Notes: generated from the sequence alone by a model not told the origin. DNA of 64,000 bases from Bradyrhizobium diazoefficiens (GCF_016612535.1 NZ_JAENXS010000002.1:3001836-3065835); one strand, 5' to 3'; positions 1 to 10,860 are shown, counted from the stretch's first letter. Program-made: numbers and translations.

Positions 1-875
1 CAGAGCCGGGAGCCGCCTTCGAACGACCAACCGGCTGTGTCAGTCGTCGGCGGCACGCTGCCCGTTGCTTTCGTGAACAACGGCGCATCGGACCGATGCG
101 CACCCCAAGGGTCGGCCTCAAAATGGTAATTTAGACCGATCGTTCCGATGTGATAGCTGCTAGACAGGCTCGTTGTATTCGCCGGAAGGATTGCGAACGG
201 CGGAAACTGCACCGTCGGAGGCGTTACGATACTCGGCCCACCGAAATGCAGGTAGTCATATTCGACCTTGAGCGACCATGCAGACGTCAGCGCTTGCTCG
301 ACGCCCAGCCCGATGATGCCACCGACCCGACCATAGTCGAAACTGGTGTTCTCTTGACTCCCGCGGCCATTGAACTCGTTGTTGTTGACGACATCGCCAC
401 GATTGTTTTGCCAAGCCACGCCTCCCTTGAGATAGGCCAGCGTGCGGCCATGCGGGCCAAAGGTGTAACCGACCCGGCCGGTCCCGGTCGCAAAGACGTT
501 GGGACCTGCCTTGCAGTTTGCGCTCACAACAAAGCCGGAGGCGGCGAGGCAGGTATTTGTGCCCTCGGAGACAACACCGCTGGCATCGAGCTCGACGCCA
601 AAAACCCAGCTGTTCTTCTGCCAATTAAAGCCTATCTGACCACCTGCGAGGAACACTGGGGTGTCAACCACGCCGCCATAGATTGAGGGACCGTAGGGAT
701 TGCTGAATGAGGTTCGTCCGTACCCACCGCCGACGTGCCCGCCAATATAGCCTCCGGACCAGCTCCACACTGCCGCTGGCAATTTCACGTCTGGCCAAAG
801 ATCTACCGCATTGGCTGCACCGCTTGCGACGAGCGCAAATGTTGCGATTCCCGAAAGAAGAACTCCAGATCGCAT
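1..875 (-). CDS. Outer-membrane beta-barrel protein, 5' part (paralogue of the omptin-fusion protein at 48587)
   Basis: The frame is open from an ATG at 875 to the window edge, so only the first 291 residues are visible. The start has an AGGGAAG ribosome site upstream and begins MRSGVL, as does the paralogue at 48587. A signal peptide is followed by an OmpA-like barrel with recurrent motifs (WSGGYIGGHVGGGYGRTSF, DTPVFLAGGQIGFNWQ, YHIGTIGLNYHF). The visible part aligns almost residue for residue with the first 290 residues of the protein at 48587-50269. It stops at GWSFEGGSRL, exactly where the omptin-like half of the paralogue begins. I infer the same two-domain architecture continues outside the window, but this cannot be seen. 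Confidence 0.85.
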   Translation of the reverse strand, partial: MRSGVLLSGIATFALVASGAANAVDLWPDVKLPAAVWSWSGGYIGGHVGGGYGRTSFSNPYGPSIYGGVVDTPVFLAGGQIGFNWQKNSWVFGVELDASGVVSEGTNTCLAASGFVVSANCKAGPNVFATGTGRVGYTFGPHGRTLAYLKGGVAWQNNRGDVVNNNEFNGRGSQENTSFDYGRVGGIIGLGVEQALTSAWSLKVEYDYLHFGGPSIVTPPTVQFPPFAILPANTTSLSSSYHIGTIGLNYHFEADPWGAHRSDAPLFTKATGSVPPTTDTAGWSFEGGSRL

Positions 876-1641
876 TCCAAACACTTCCCTGCATTTTGCG
901 CCGTCCACAACCAAGCGCTTTAACTTGTCGCCACAGCAAACCGACGGGGCCAGACCACAGGCTTGCGACGCGCGCCGTAGTACGCCCGGAAAATCACCGC
1001 TTGCGATTGGCAATGATGGCGTAAGCAAAGCAAACCGCGAGCCAATTGAATTCGGCTGTGCGGCAGGCACTTCGTAATGGTGTGTAGCGTCAAGTTGCTG
1101 ACATTTGTCTCAAGACTCACAATCTAAGTTGCCATCGCCGACCGCTTGATCGTGAGGCGCATCTGAAGCAGGCCAATAGAGCATTCACCGCAACTCTGCC
1201 GATGCCCGCGGAATAAGGAACGGGGCCGGCTGGCAAGACCAGCGTCTTCACTCCAGGGACCCACGTGTGGATCGGCACTGAGGCATATCCTTCCATGGTC
1301 GCATGGATCACTGATTTATGGCGGCGATCGGGATCGGGACCCCGCACCGATACACAGACAAGGCTTAGGTCAGCGTTGCTCAAGCCTTTGCGTCGGGCGT
1401 CGCGAAGAGTCGTCCGGCCTCGCGATCAACCGGATGGGATCCGGTGCGCACGTCGCATCATGACGAAAAACCTGTATTGCCGCCAGCATGCGTCAGGAAC
1501 GGCGCTGCCGTTTGTCAGATTTCCGACATCGCCGTTTTCAACCCGACGTGGCTCTGATTTCACCGCATCGAACGCGTTTCGCGGATGATTTCGCTCGAGG
1601 CGCACGGATCACGCGCTTCAAAGCGACGTGATGACGACCTT
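876..1641. other. Intergenic stretch, no gene recognised
   Basis: Only short open frames on both strands occur here. None has a recognisable family motif or a convincing ribosome site. A minus-strand frame at 1117-1383 (88 codons) is the least unlikely candidate, but I would not call it. Confidence 0.5.
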
Positions 1642-2874
1642 CTAATCGAATCTTCGCGCAGGAAGCATGTGGAGCGCCGCGAGCAGCAGCGAACCGTCGT
1701 CGGCGAACAGGTCCCAGATCATGATCCCGGCGAGTCCATGGGCGCATGCGTACATCGTCTTGCGTGCGATGGAGAGCGGATCGTCGTAGCTGATCCATAT
1801 CCGCCGTTCGGCGTCATAGAGCCACGGCACCTGCGCCTCATCACTCCAATAGCGGCGAAAGCCCCGCTCTTCCGGTCGCCTGGCAACGAGATCGCGATAA
1901 TCGATGCCATCGCTCCCTCCCCACTGCTCGCTCGCCCTCGTCCCTGCTTGCAACAGTCCCGCATTCTCCTGCGGAACGCCTGCCACAGCTCGGCCATAGA
2001 AGGCGACGCCGAGTGTGACCTTGCCCGGCGGCATCCCGGCCCGGATCAAGGCATTCACACTTGCATCGACATTGAGATCGGGATTTGGATCGCCGGCACA
2101 GGCGAACAGCGGGGCATTGAAGCCGGCAAAAGCCGAGCCCGCATGATAGTCGTAAGCCATCAGATGGATCCGGTCGACCAGCGGGGCCAGAGCGGCCGCA
2201 TCCAGATTGACAATCTTATTGGGGGCGGCAGATACGGCAATGGTGAGCTCGAGCTCCCTGCGCTCCAATGCGGAAAACTCAATGAGTCTTCGGCGAAGCT
2301 CCGCAATCAGGAGCGTGAAATTCGTACGGTCCTCGAGGCGCGCCAGATTTCCTGGACGTCCTCCTGAGACGGGAAACTCCCAATCCACATCCACACCATC
2401 GAACAAACCAGAATACGGGCGAAAGAACGCCTCGATAACGGATTGTGCGAACCGCGCGCGCGACATCGGCGTGGCAGCGGCGGCCGAGAAATATTTCGAC
2501 CCGCTCCAACCGCCCAACGAAATCAGGATGCGAAGCTCTGGACTGCTCCGCTTCAATTCGGCGAGTTGGGCGAAATTTCCGCCGAACGGGGGCGAGGGCG
2601 CGGTTCCGTCGCAGGCTCCTGCGTCGAGGCAACGATCCGCAAGTGCAGCCCGTCCTTCTGCCGAAACGGTGCCGAACGCGTACATCAAGTGGGTCAGCGC
2701 GCGCGTCGGGATCGTCTTGATGTTTGGACCGCCCGTCCGGGCTTTCCACGGGGCGACATAGCCGGCGACCACTGGCCTCCTGGACGGCGTGGTCCGCCCC
2801 TGCTGCATCATTGCGTATCCGCACACGAGCGTAGAAAACCCGGCTGCAGCAAAGGTTCGACGATTAATTGCCAC
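1642..2874 (-). CDS. Glycoside hydrolase family 18 (chitinase-like) protein, exported
   Basis: The 410-residue protein starts MAINRRTFAAAG, a twin-arginine-like or lipoprotein-like export signal with a hydrophobic stretch at about 7-22. The GH18 core is clear: SLGGW at 119-123 and the catalytic signature DGVDVDWE at 159-166, with E166 as the expected acid/base. A downstream MAYDYH segment matches the family's substrate-binding M-x-Y-D motif. GH18 enzymes hydrolyse beta-1,4-linked N-acetylglucosamine polymers using substrate-assisted catalysis. In a rhizobium the substrate could be chitin, chitooligosaccharides or lipochitooligosaccharides, but this is inference. The gene stands alone. Confidence 0.9.
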   Translation of the reverse strand: MAINRRTFAAAGFSTLVCGYAMMQQGRTTPSRRPVVAGYVAPWKARTGGPNIKTIPTRALTHLMYAFGTVSAEGRAALADRCLDAGACDGTAPSPPFGGNFAQLAELKRSSPELRILISLGGWSGSKYFSAAAATPMSRARFAQSVIEAFFRPYSGLFDGVDVDWEFPVSGGRPGNLARLEDRTNFTLLIAELRRRLIEFSALERRELELTIAVSAAPNKIVNLDAAALAPLVDRIHLMAYDYHAGSAFAGFNAPLFACAGDPNPDLNVDASVNALIRAGMPPGKVTLGVAFYGRAVAGVPQENAGLLQAGTRASEQWGGSDGIDYRDLVARRPEERGFRRYWSDEAQVPWLYDAERRIWISYDDPLSIARKTMYACAHGLAGIMIWDLFADDGSLLLAALHMLPARRFD

Positions 2875-3476
2875 GGCCTACGACCTTATACTCTCTGTCT
2901 GATTGTATCCTGTGCCAACCGCTGACGCGATCATCTCAGCGAGCCTTCGATATGCGTGGCACTGCCGGCTTTCGTTTCACCAACGTTGCGACTTTATTGC
3001 GGCAACCTTCATCGAGAGCCGTGTTCGCTGCGCGAAGGATTCGGCCCGCGAAATGGCGAAGGTACGACGAAGTTGAATGCTTTGGAGCAAGGCGATACAT
3101 CTTAGACGAGGTATGGAAGCTGTAACAGCTCTTCTGTGGCTGGCTTCTGGCCGTTTCTTGGCTGACATCGGCCGCGTTATCCGATCCGAATTTGTCGAAA
3201 GCCGCACAACCGGAATCGTTGGAACGTATGGACAGCAGCGACGGCTGCTCTAGTCGCTGAATTGCGCTTCGCTTCACCGTCTCTGCGACAGGATGGAATG
3301 CTATGAAGGGGAAAACGGTGGCGCGCATCTTGCCCGCACCGGCTCCGGACAGTGTGAACTTGCTTTCAGGTCTGAGCGGAATCCCTCGGTAGGATTCATG
3401 TTTCAACCAAAGCGAGATGAGGAGCATTCTTACAGTTGTAACTAGGACCACCTACAGAAAGCTAGGGAGCTCGAAA
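2875..3476. other. Intergenic stretch, nothing recognised
   Basis: About 600 bases between the chitinase-like gene start and a small plus-strand gene. Open frames here lack family motifs, and no hairpin terminator was seen. It should contain the promoter of the minus-strand chitinase-like gene. Confidence 0.5.
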
Positions 3477-3680
3477 ATGAACGACGACGCGTCTCCAACG
3501 CAAAGTGATCTGCAGGGACTTCGGCTGATCCGCGCTTTTCTCCGGTTACGCGATCAACGCACCCGGTCCGAGCTCGTCGAACAAGTCGAAAGGCTCGCCG
3601 CGGAGGCACCTGCGGGATCGGATTCGAGCTTGCCCGGTTCACCTGGTTTCGCCGAGCGTCCGGCGGATCCTCTCAATTGA
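3477..3680 (+). CDS. Small helical protein of unknown function
   Basis: A 67-residue protein beginning MNDDASPTQSDLQGLRLI. The ATG at 3477 is preceded by AGGGAG at a good distance, which favours it over the in-frame ATG at 3417. The core (GLRLIRAFLRLRDQRTRSEL, then VEQVERLA) is an amphipathic helix pair. It resembles the short C-terminal helices of rhizobial helix-turn-helix regulators, but no DNA-binding motif remains. The C-terminal 25 residues are Pro/Ser/Gly-rich and probably disordered. Function unknown. Confidence 0.55.
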   Translation: MNDDASPTQSDLQGLRLIRAFLRLRDQRTRSELVEQVERLAAEAPAGSDSSLPGSPGFAERPADPLN

Positions 3681-3779
3681 TCTCTCGCCTTCTTCGTGTC
3701 GCCCAACGACACATTCCAGTACCGCTCCCGTCTGCCGTGTTGCAGGAAGCCGCTGACCTGGCCGCAATCGTCATAGCAG

Positions 3780-4290
3780 CGAGCCACGGCGGTCGTCGTC
3801 AGGATCACCGCCTTTGCCTTCGCAGAGACGCGGCCGACCTCGGCGTTCGGCTCGCAGGTTAGAAGCGCGAAGATGTGGCGGGGATGATCTCGCCTTGCTT
3901 GGCCTTGCACACGCCGGTCCAGTTGGTCCAAAGATCTCGCGAAGGCGAGAACAGAGCAGCTCTCCTTGGTAGCGAACCGGACGCGGCAGCTTCTTGCCGT
4001 CGGTAGTGTCCGGAGAACGACGTGAACGGCACCAGGCAGCGGCTCTCGAGATCGAGCCAGCGCCTCCGGTGCGCGCTCTCACATTGCGGACATTGGTAGT
4101 GCCGCTGGGTTCTCAGCAGCTCCTCGAAGTCGACTGGCCTGCCCTTTGCAAGCTTCTCGGTGGCGTCATCAGAACCCGGCGCGAGCTCGGCGTGCTCCAG
4201 GGCGCCATCACGAGTCCGAGTCCGCGCAGAATAGTGAGGAAAAATCCTGGGGAGCAAGGGCAGGTCGCCGGTCTGGTTCTTCGGCGGCAT
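3780..4290 (-). pseudogene. Decayed SRAP (YedK/HMCES-type) SOS-associated peptidase gene
   Basis: Pieces of an SRAP-family protein appear in order but in different frames on the minus strand. They are KNQTGDLPLLPRIFPHYSAR and KGRPVDFEELLR (about 4290-4120), TTNVRNVRA, then RRRWLDLESRCLVPFTSFSG, and finally FALLTCEPNAEVGRV plus KAKAVILTT (about 3870-3780). Intact family members run through TGNLPPLPxIFPDYxAP, KPVDFxELL, TNVRNxxSPHWRRWL, RCLVPFTSF and FLTTEPNA in one frame. The N-terminal MC catalytic start is absent, and I count at least two frame changes. SRAP proteins crosslink to abasic sites in single-stranded DNA; this copy cannot make a functional protein. It lies just upstream of the groES regulatory region. 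Confidence 0.75.
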
Positions 4291-4382
4291 CACCCCGAAG
4301 AGCCGAATATTCCGGGCGTCTATTTTTCTGCCAGAAACCCTTGCTTCCGGAAAGGACCAGCCCCATTTGAGCCCCGCCCGCG

Positions 4383-4409
4383 TTAGCACTCGCTGGCATC
4401 GACTGCTAA
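4383..4409 (+). promoter_or_regulatory. CIRCE element upstream of groES (HrcA operator)
   Basis: The left arm TTAGCACTC (4383-4391) is perfect, the 9-base spacer has the consensus length, and the right arm GACTGCTAA (4401-4409) differs from GAGTGCTAA at one base. CIRCE binds the HrcA repressor and gives heat-shock control of groESL. It sits 43 bases before the groES start, as expected for a 5'-leader CIRCE. Confidence 0.92.
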
Positions 4410-4452
4410 CAACTCTGAAATCCAAACCCGAGCAACTACTTAGGAGGACTGC

Positions 4453-4767
4453 ATGAACTTCCGTCCGCTTCACGACCGCGTCGTGGTCAAGCGCATCGAC
4501 GCAGAAGAGAAGACCGCCGGCGGCATCATCATTCCCGATACGGCCAAGGAAAAGCCCTCGCAGGGCGAAGTGATCGCCGTCGGCCCCGGCGGCCGCGACG
4601 AGAGCGGCAAGCTGATCCCGATCGACGTCCAAGGCGGCGACCGCGTGCTGTTCGGCAAGTGGTCCGGCACCGAGGTCAAGATCGACGGCCAGGAGCTGCT
4701 GATCATGAAGGAGAGCGACATCATGGGCGTTCTCACCGACGCGTCGGCCAAGAAGAAGGCCGCCTAA
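4453..4767 (+). CDS. groES: Co-chaperonin GroES
   Basis: A 104-residue protein of normal family length. It starts [16 protein letters not shown] after a TAGGAGGA ribosome site. The mobile-loop segment [20 protein letters not shown] and the dome/roof segment are intact. GroES caps the GroEL ring so that enclosed polypeptides can fold in the cytoplasm. The gene is 89 bases upstream of groEL and shares the CIRCE operator. Bradyrhizobium genomes usually carry several groESL copies; which copy this is cannot be decided from sequence alone. Confidence 0.98.
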   Translation: MNFRPLHDRVVVKRIDAEEKTAGGIIIPDTAKEKPSQGEVIAVGPGGRDESGKLIPIDVQGGDRVLFGKWSGTEVKIDGQELLIMKESDIMGVLTDASAKKKAA

Positions 4768-4826
4768 TCCAAGCGCTCGCACCGCTCACCCCTGAGGAGC
4801 GCCTGCGGGCGCCTCGCCAAGGGTGA

Positions 4827-6506
<1,680 letters not shown>

Positions 6507-6540
6507 TCCAGCCGTTAAGGCCAACCGCGCAAATGCGAAA

Positions 6541-6565
6541 CCCCGGCAGCGATGCCGGGGTTTTT
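6541..6565 (+). terminator. Rho-independent terminator of groESL
   Basis: A perfect 8-bp stem CCCCGGCA / TGCCGGGG with a GCGA loop, followed by TTTTT, 34 bases after the groEL stop. Confidence 0.92.
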
Positions 6566-6887
6566 GGTGTGTGCCGAGCATGTTCGACAGCTCTGCGGAG
6601 ATCAACCTGTTTAGCGGACTCGAACATCTGCCGAGTCGATGGGGCCGCCGGCTGCCTGCGACGAATACTTTCATCGCGTGCTAACATATGAAGGACGCCA
6701 GTGGCTCAGCGAAAAAGAGATCGATTGAGATGATACGGTGTGGCGAGTTGGAACATATGATCGGCATCCTACGTCAGCGATCGAGCGAGATGGGCAATAG
6801 CCCTCTCTGAGGCCGGCGGAACTGTAATCCGTCGGCGAAAAGCAAGGATACGCCTTGCGTGGAGCTCGCGATACCGAGAACTGACGG
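6566..6887. other. Intergenic stretch, no gene seen
   Basis: It lies between the groEL terminator and the stop of the minus-strand FAD oxidoreductase. No hairpin with a T run was found for the latter, and no coding motif was found. Confidence 0.5.
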
Positions 6888-8171
6888 TCAGAGCCGGGCT
6901 TCGGTGAAATGAACGAGTTGCGCCCCGATCCGATAGAGCGCCTCCCGCGTGGCGCGGAAGCGCGGCTCCTCCACCGGCGCGATCGGAAGCGGAAGATCTT
7001 TGTCCGCAAGCTGCCCTAGCACATGGGACGCGAGCACGCCTCCGAACACAGTGCCCGGCGCAATTCCGCGGCCGTTGTATCCATTGAACCCAATTACGTT
7101 GCGGTCCAACTTGTGAAAGCGGGGTAGGTTGTCCGAGGTCATACCGATCGTCCCGAACCAACCGGCCTCGAATTCGATGTCGGAGAGCTGAGGAAACAGC
7201 TTGCCAAGCGAACGGATGGCCCACGCCCTGTGCACTGCTGCACTGCTCCGCTCAAGAGCACCGACGCTGCCATAAACGAGCCGACCTGCACCGTCGAATC
7301 GAAATGAACTGAGCACCTGTTTCGTATCCCAGGCTCCCTGGCGTTCGGGCAGGATCGATGCCCTCAAATGATCCGGGAGAGGTCGGGTCGCAAAGTTGAA
7401 GTAAGGCAGTTGGATCTGCTCCTGCCGGACCTGCGACCAGGGTCCTCGCGCGTAGGCATCGGTGGCAACAATCACCCAATCTGCACGCACAGATCCGGCT
7501 GTCGTATTGACCTTCCAGCGCGAGCCGCCGTCGTTGGCGTTGAGAGCAGCACTGTGAGTGAATATTTTCGCGCCCGCAGCAAGCGCCGCACGAGCCAAAC
7601 CACGAACATAGGCTAGCGGCTGAATTGTCCCAGCGCGCCTATCCAGCAGCGCACCGGCGTAGTTGCCACCGCCAATGCTCCGACGCGTCTCCTCGGCACC
7701 GAGAATCTCGACCGGCGCACCACGTCGCTGCCATTGTTCAGCACGAGCCTTGATGTCCTCCAATCCCCTGCGTCCGACTGCACAGTGCAGCGTGCCCGTG
7801 GGCTCCTGCTCGCAATCAATGTCATGTTGCGCAATAAGATCGAACACCTTCCGCGGCCCATGGCCGAGCAGATCGATCAGGCGCTCCCCAAGGGTTCGTC
7901 CCAGCGTCGCTGCGAGAGTGTCCGGCATGACCCACATACCGGCATTCACGAGACCGACATTGCGTCCGGAGCCGCCGAAACCGAGTTCAGACGCCTCGAG
8001 GACAGCGACGCGTGCTCCTCCTTCCGCAAGGTGGAGAGCGGACGAAAGTCCGGTATATCCGCCACCGATGACGAGGACATCGACGTCCATCTCGCCAGCC
8101 AGACGAGCGGTCTGAGGTTCATGCGGAGCCGTCAGTTCCCAGAGCCCGTGCGATCTCGGATCCCCTTGCAT
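6888..8171 (-). CDS. FAD-dependent oxidoreductase, DAO family (gamma-glutamylputrescine-oxidase-like)
   Basis: A 427-residue protein from the ATG at 8171, preceded by GAGGGAG; upstream extensions lack a ribosome site. The FAD-binding Rossmann motif VLVIGGGYTGLSSALHLAEG lies near residue 33, followed by the second flavin segment GFGGSGRNVGLVNAGMW. The C-terminal GYNGRGIAPGTVFGGVLA segment is typical of the DAO/OrdL/PuuB group. Such enzymes oxidise secondary or primary amines (sarcosine-, proline- or gamma-glutamylputrescine-like) using O2 or a quinone. The gene stands alone, and none of the repeated operators found further right lies nearby. Substrate unknown. Confidence 0.85.
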   Translation of the reverse strand: MQGDPRSHGLWELTAPHEPQTARLAGEMDVDVLVIGGGYTGLSSALHLAEGGARVAVLEASELGFGGSGRNVGLVNAGMWVMPDTLAATLGRTLGERLIDLLGHGPRKVFDLIAQHDIDCEQEPTGTLHCAVGRRGLEDIKARAEQWQRRGAPVEILGAEETRRSIGGGNYAGALLDRRAGTIQPLAYVRGLARAALAAGAKIFTHSAALNANDGGSRWKVNTTAGSVRADWVIVATDAYARGPWSQVRQEQIQLPYFNFATRPLPDHLRASILPERQGAWDTKQVLSSFRFDGAGRLVYGSVGALERSSAAVHRAWAIRSLGKLFPQLSDIEFEAGWFGTIGMTSDNLPRFHKLDRNVIGFNGYNGRGIAPGTVFGGVLASHVLGQLADKDLPLPIAPVEEPRFRATREALYRIGAQLVHFTEARL

Positions 8172-8823
8172 CAGGCAAACTCCCTCGGCTGCAATTGTCC
8201 GTCGCGTCAGCAACGCGCCGACAAGCCGTCCCGAGCTCCGCGGCCGTAGCGTAGGAACTCCGGGAGTATCGCGCAAGCCTGCGAACAATTCGTGGGGAGG
8301 TCAAAATTGAATGCCGATTGACAAGCCTTCGCATAAAGCTCGCAAAGCGGATTGGCATGAGAAGGCAAAAGTGCTCATGGCACGAAACACCGGGATGGCT
8401 TCTTCACTGTATCCGGCTCGAGCACGCTGTTAACCGGAATCAGGCGAAGAAAGCCTGATCCTGGTTGTCAGCTCCCGATCCAGGCAGCCGGGCTAGCGAT
8501 GTCCTGCCGGAACGCGCTGTGACGACCTCATTCATGGGTAGCAGCTCCGCACCCCGCTGCAGAGCCTGACGCGTCCGCGCCGAGCATCACCATTCGGCGC
8601 TGCGCGACCTCGATAAGCGATAGGAAGAGCAGGTTGGGGGGCGCACCTAACGCTTGGCTGAATCATCCGCACTCGCCGAGACCGAGGGCAAAAGCTTCCG
8701 CCCTATACCGACCAGCAACTCACTTTCGTGGACCAGCCGGAGGGGGCGCTGACGGCCTTGACGCAGTAATCAACTTGATCGCTTGCTGCTGGACCATTCG
8801 CGCCGAGATCGAACTGAACACGG
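8172..8823. other. Intergenic stretch, nothing recognised
   Basis: About 650 bases that include the promoter side of the FAD oxidoreductase gene. No open frame with a ribosome site and family motif was found. Confidence 0.5.
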
Positions 8824-8859
8824 AAAAAACCTCCGGCGCCTGTGCGCGACCGGAGGTTT
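8824..8859 (-). terminator. Rho-independent terminator for the small secreted-protein gene
   Basis: Read on the minus strand, the 10-bp arms AAACCTCCGG and CCGGAGGTTT (8827-8836 and 8850-8859) flank a 13-base loop. A run of six T follows, 21 bases after the stop of the gene at 8880. Confidence 0.9.
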
Positions 8860-8879
8860 GCCGATAAGAATCGCCTGCG

Positions 8880-9191
8880 TTAGTGGCGCTTGCCGGCGGT
8901 CGGCGTGCCGCCGACTGAAGAATCGTCAGCTGCCCCCTTGTTCGGAGCGATTCCGGTAGTGCCGGCTGCGCCCTTTGTGCTCTTGACCGACTTCATACCT
9001 GCCTTTCGGTCCGCAGCGCCGAGCTGAGTGGTCGAATCCTCGTCATCATCGCTCATACCCCCCTGTATGCTCTTGCCTTGCATGCCGCCGCGACTCTTGG
9101 AATCGGTCGAAAGGTCTTGCGCAAGCACTTGGCCTCCAAGCAAAGCCGAAAGGACACATGCGACTACAGAGGTCTTCACCAACTTCATCAT
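8880..9191 (-). CDS. Small secreted low-complexity protein
   Basis: A 103-residue protein with a classic signal peptide (MMKLVKTSVVACVLSALLGG, cleavage expected after VLAQ). The mature part is Gly/Ser/Asp/Lys-rich, with an acidic patch SDDDEDSTTQ at about 47-56, and has no known domain. The start is preceded by AGGAGAG and the gene has its own terminator, so it is a monocistronic expressed unit. Expected location is periplasmic or extracellular; function unknown. Confidence 0.75.
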   Translation of the reverse strand: MMKLVKTSVVACVLSALLGGQVLAQDLSTDSKSRGGMQGKSIQGGMSDDDEDSTTQLGAADRKAGMKSVKSTKGAAGTTGIAPNKGAADDSSVGGTPTAGKRH

Positions 9192-9541
9192 CTCTCCTGG
9201 ACTTATTCGCGATTGAACGATTCCATCACTCTACGCCATTCGCTTTCACCGGATCGTTCAACGCGTCAATACTGCGAACAGCGCCGTCGCAAGGAACGTG
9301 ATTCTTGTGGTCATCGTTTAGAGATTTTGAGGCGATTTCGCGGAGTTGCTTTACAGTGCGTTGCGGCTAGGGGACGCGCCCGACGACTAGGCGCGTCCCA
9401 AGTCGGCGATGCCGTCTTGCATCTGCGCAAGCAATTCAACTGCCGGACCGCGATGCAGGCTTAATATCGCCTGACCTAGCCTGGATATCGCCTGACCTAG
9501 CCGTCGCACCACAGTCGGACCCGCATGCAATCTCTGGCCAG
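9192..9541. other. Intergenic stretch with a short tandem repeat
   Basis: It contains two direct copies of ATATCGCCTGACCTAGCC (9464-9481 and 9485-9502) with a 21-base period. No gene was recognised. Confidence 0.5.
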
Positions 9542-10543
9542 TCAGTTGGCAAGGAGTTCATTGGTAAATAATGACGCCGCGGGTCTTGGATGATCGACCG
9601 CTTGTTCGGTCGCGAGCAATTCGATCGTCTGTTCGATGAGCTTCGCGTCGATCCAGCCGATGGGCTTCCCCTCCTCGGGCACCATCGCGTCAATCGTTGC
9701 CCTGACTTGTGCTTCGATCACATCAACTGGCGGGCCGACTTGCCACACCTTGGCGACGGCATTCGCAGCGGCCCTCGGATCCCTTCGTGTGGCGTCGATG
9801 CCCTCGCCAACAGCAGCGAGATAGCGCTTGAGGACATCCGGATTCCTGGCAATAGCGGCATCGCTCGTGACTGCGGCCAGCCCCGGAACGACGAGCCCAT
9901 ATTGCGCGAGATCGAGAATCGGAAACTTGATTCCGGTCCGCTGCTCAAGAACGGGCAGGTCACTGGTGCGATAGATGCTCACAGCATCCACCTGGTTCTG
10001 CAGGAAGTGGGCGATGCGCGATTGCGCATCCATCTGAACCATCTTGATCCTGGTGCAGTCGATCTTGTTCACCGCGCAGAACGTTCCGAGATAGGATGTC
10101 CCCGTCTCGCCGACGGCATGCGCCACGATCTTGCCCTCGAGATCCTGCGGCTTGAGGATGGCCTTGTCCGGATGCGAGATCATGACGACGGGCGTCTTTG
10201 GATGACAGAGCGCGATGATCTTGATCGGCATGCGCTTCTGGATCGCGGACGCAGCGAAGATTCCAGGCATGATGACAATATCTTCCTGGCCCTGAACGAC
10301 GGCTACCAAGGCGGCCTGCGCACCTGCGCCTTCCCCCATGCGTACGGCGAGGTCTCTGGCAGCATAAAAACGCCTGTCTTGCGCCAGATAGAGGTGTCCA
10401 TACTCGCCCTTGAGTTTCCAGCTGAAGCGCACCCGCAGTTCGTCGGCCGCCGAGGCAGAGAATGAGCAGGCGAGACCAGCGAGCAGTGTCAACAGTGCCA
10501 TCGCGGTGCTGCTCGGCGTCGTCTTGCGGTATCTTGCAGTCAT
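9542..10543 (-). CDS. ABC transporter substrate-binding protein, NMT1/THI5-like (copy 1)
   Basis: A 333-residue periplasmic binding protein starting MTARYRKTT (a GTG nine bases upstream is also possible). The signal peptide ends near SASA-ADEL. The family core is clear: VRFSWKLKGEYGHLYLAQ, GEGAGAQAALVAVVQGQEDI, and a C-terminal GKPIGWIDAKLIEQT segment. It belongs to the nitrate/taurine/thiamine-precursor binding class (NMT1, SsuA-like). It is last in an importer operon after the permease, ATPase and outer-membrane protein genes. A clear paralogue lies at 32908, sharing the FSWKLKGEYG, GEGAGAQAAL and PILDL/PVLDL blocks. The ligand is unknown; the surrounding catabolic genes suggest an N-containing small molecule. 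Confidence 0.88.
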   Translation of the reverse strand: MTARYRKTTPSSTAMALLTLLAGLACSFSASAADELRVRFSWKLKGEYGHLYLAQDRRFYAARDLAVRMGEGAGAQAALVAVVQGQEDIVIMPGIFAASAIQKRMPIKIIALCHPKTPVVMISHPDKAILKPQDLEGKIVAHAVGETGTSYLGTFCAVNKIDCTRIKMVQMDAQSRIAHFLQNQVDAVSIYRTSDLPVLEQRTGIKFPILDLAQYGLVVPGLAAVTSDAAIARNPDVLKRYLAAVGEGIDATRRDPRAAANAVAKVWQVGPPVDVIEAQVRATIDAMVPEEGKPIGWIDAKLIEQTIELLATEQAVDHPRPAASLFTNELLAN

Positions 10544-10860
10544 AAACTTCACTTCTTTCCACCATCACTCACTGGGCCCTCCACTTTAAACCAAGCTGAG
10601 CGTCACACCATCCATGCGCACACCTGCTTGCGCATCAGATGATCGACGATGTCGCAAGCAGGCAATGCTTGCGGGCCGGCGTCGTTTGTCGTGGCCAACG
10701 CTGGCCGAATTGATTCGCGGGTGACGGCGCGGGTGATTTGAATACAGCTCAGCATCTTCAGCGATGAGCCGGCTGATGTCATGTCGGCTCACTCAGGAGC
10801 TTTGATGGCGCTTCGTGTTCGATCGCCGCGCCATCTTGCTGTGCGAACCAGACCAGGTGC
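10544..10860. other. Gap inside the importer operon
   Basis: About 300 bases between the outer-membrane protein stop and the binding-protein start. No gene was seen. It carries short GCTTGC-type repeats and possibly a processing or attenuating hairpin, which I could not establish. Confidence 0.4.

Noticed and set aside
4383..4452. Possible sigma-54 -24/-12 promoter (TGGCAT...TGC) before groES
   Set aside because: The GG to GC spacing is 8 rather than 10 bases, and the match is part of the CIRCE spacer and arm.
9464..9502. Two 18-base direct repeats as a possible CRISPR or regulatory array
   Set aside because: Only two copies with a 3-base gap; no spacers and no cas genes.
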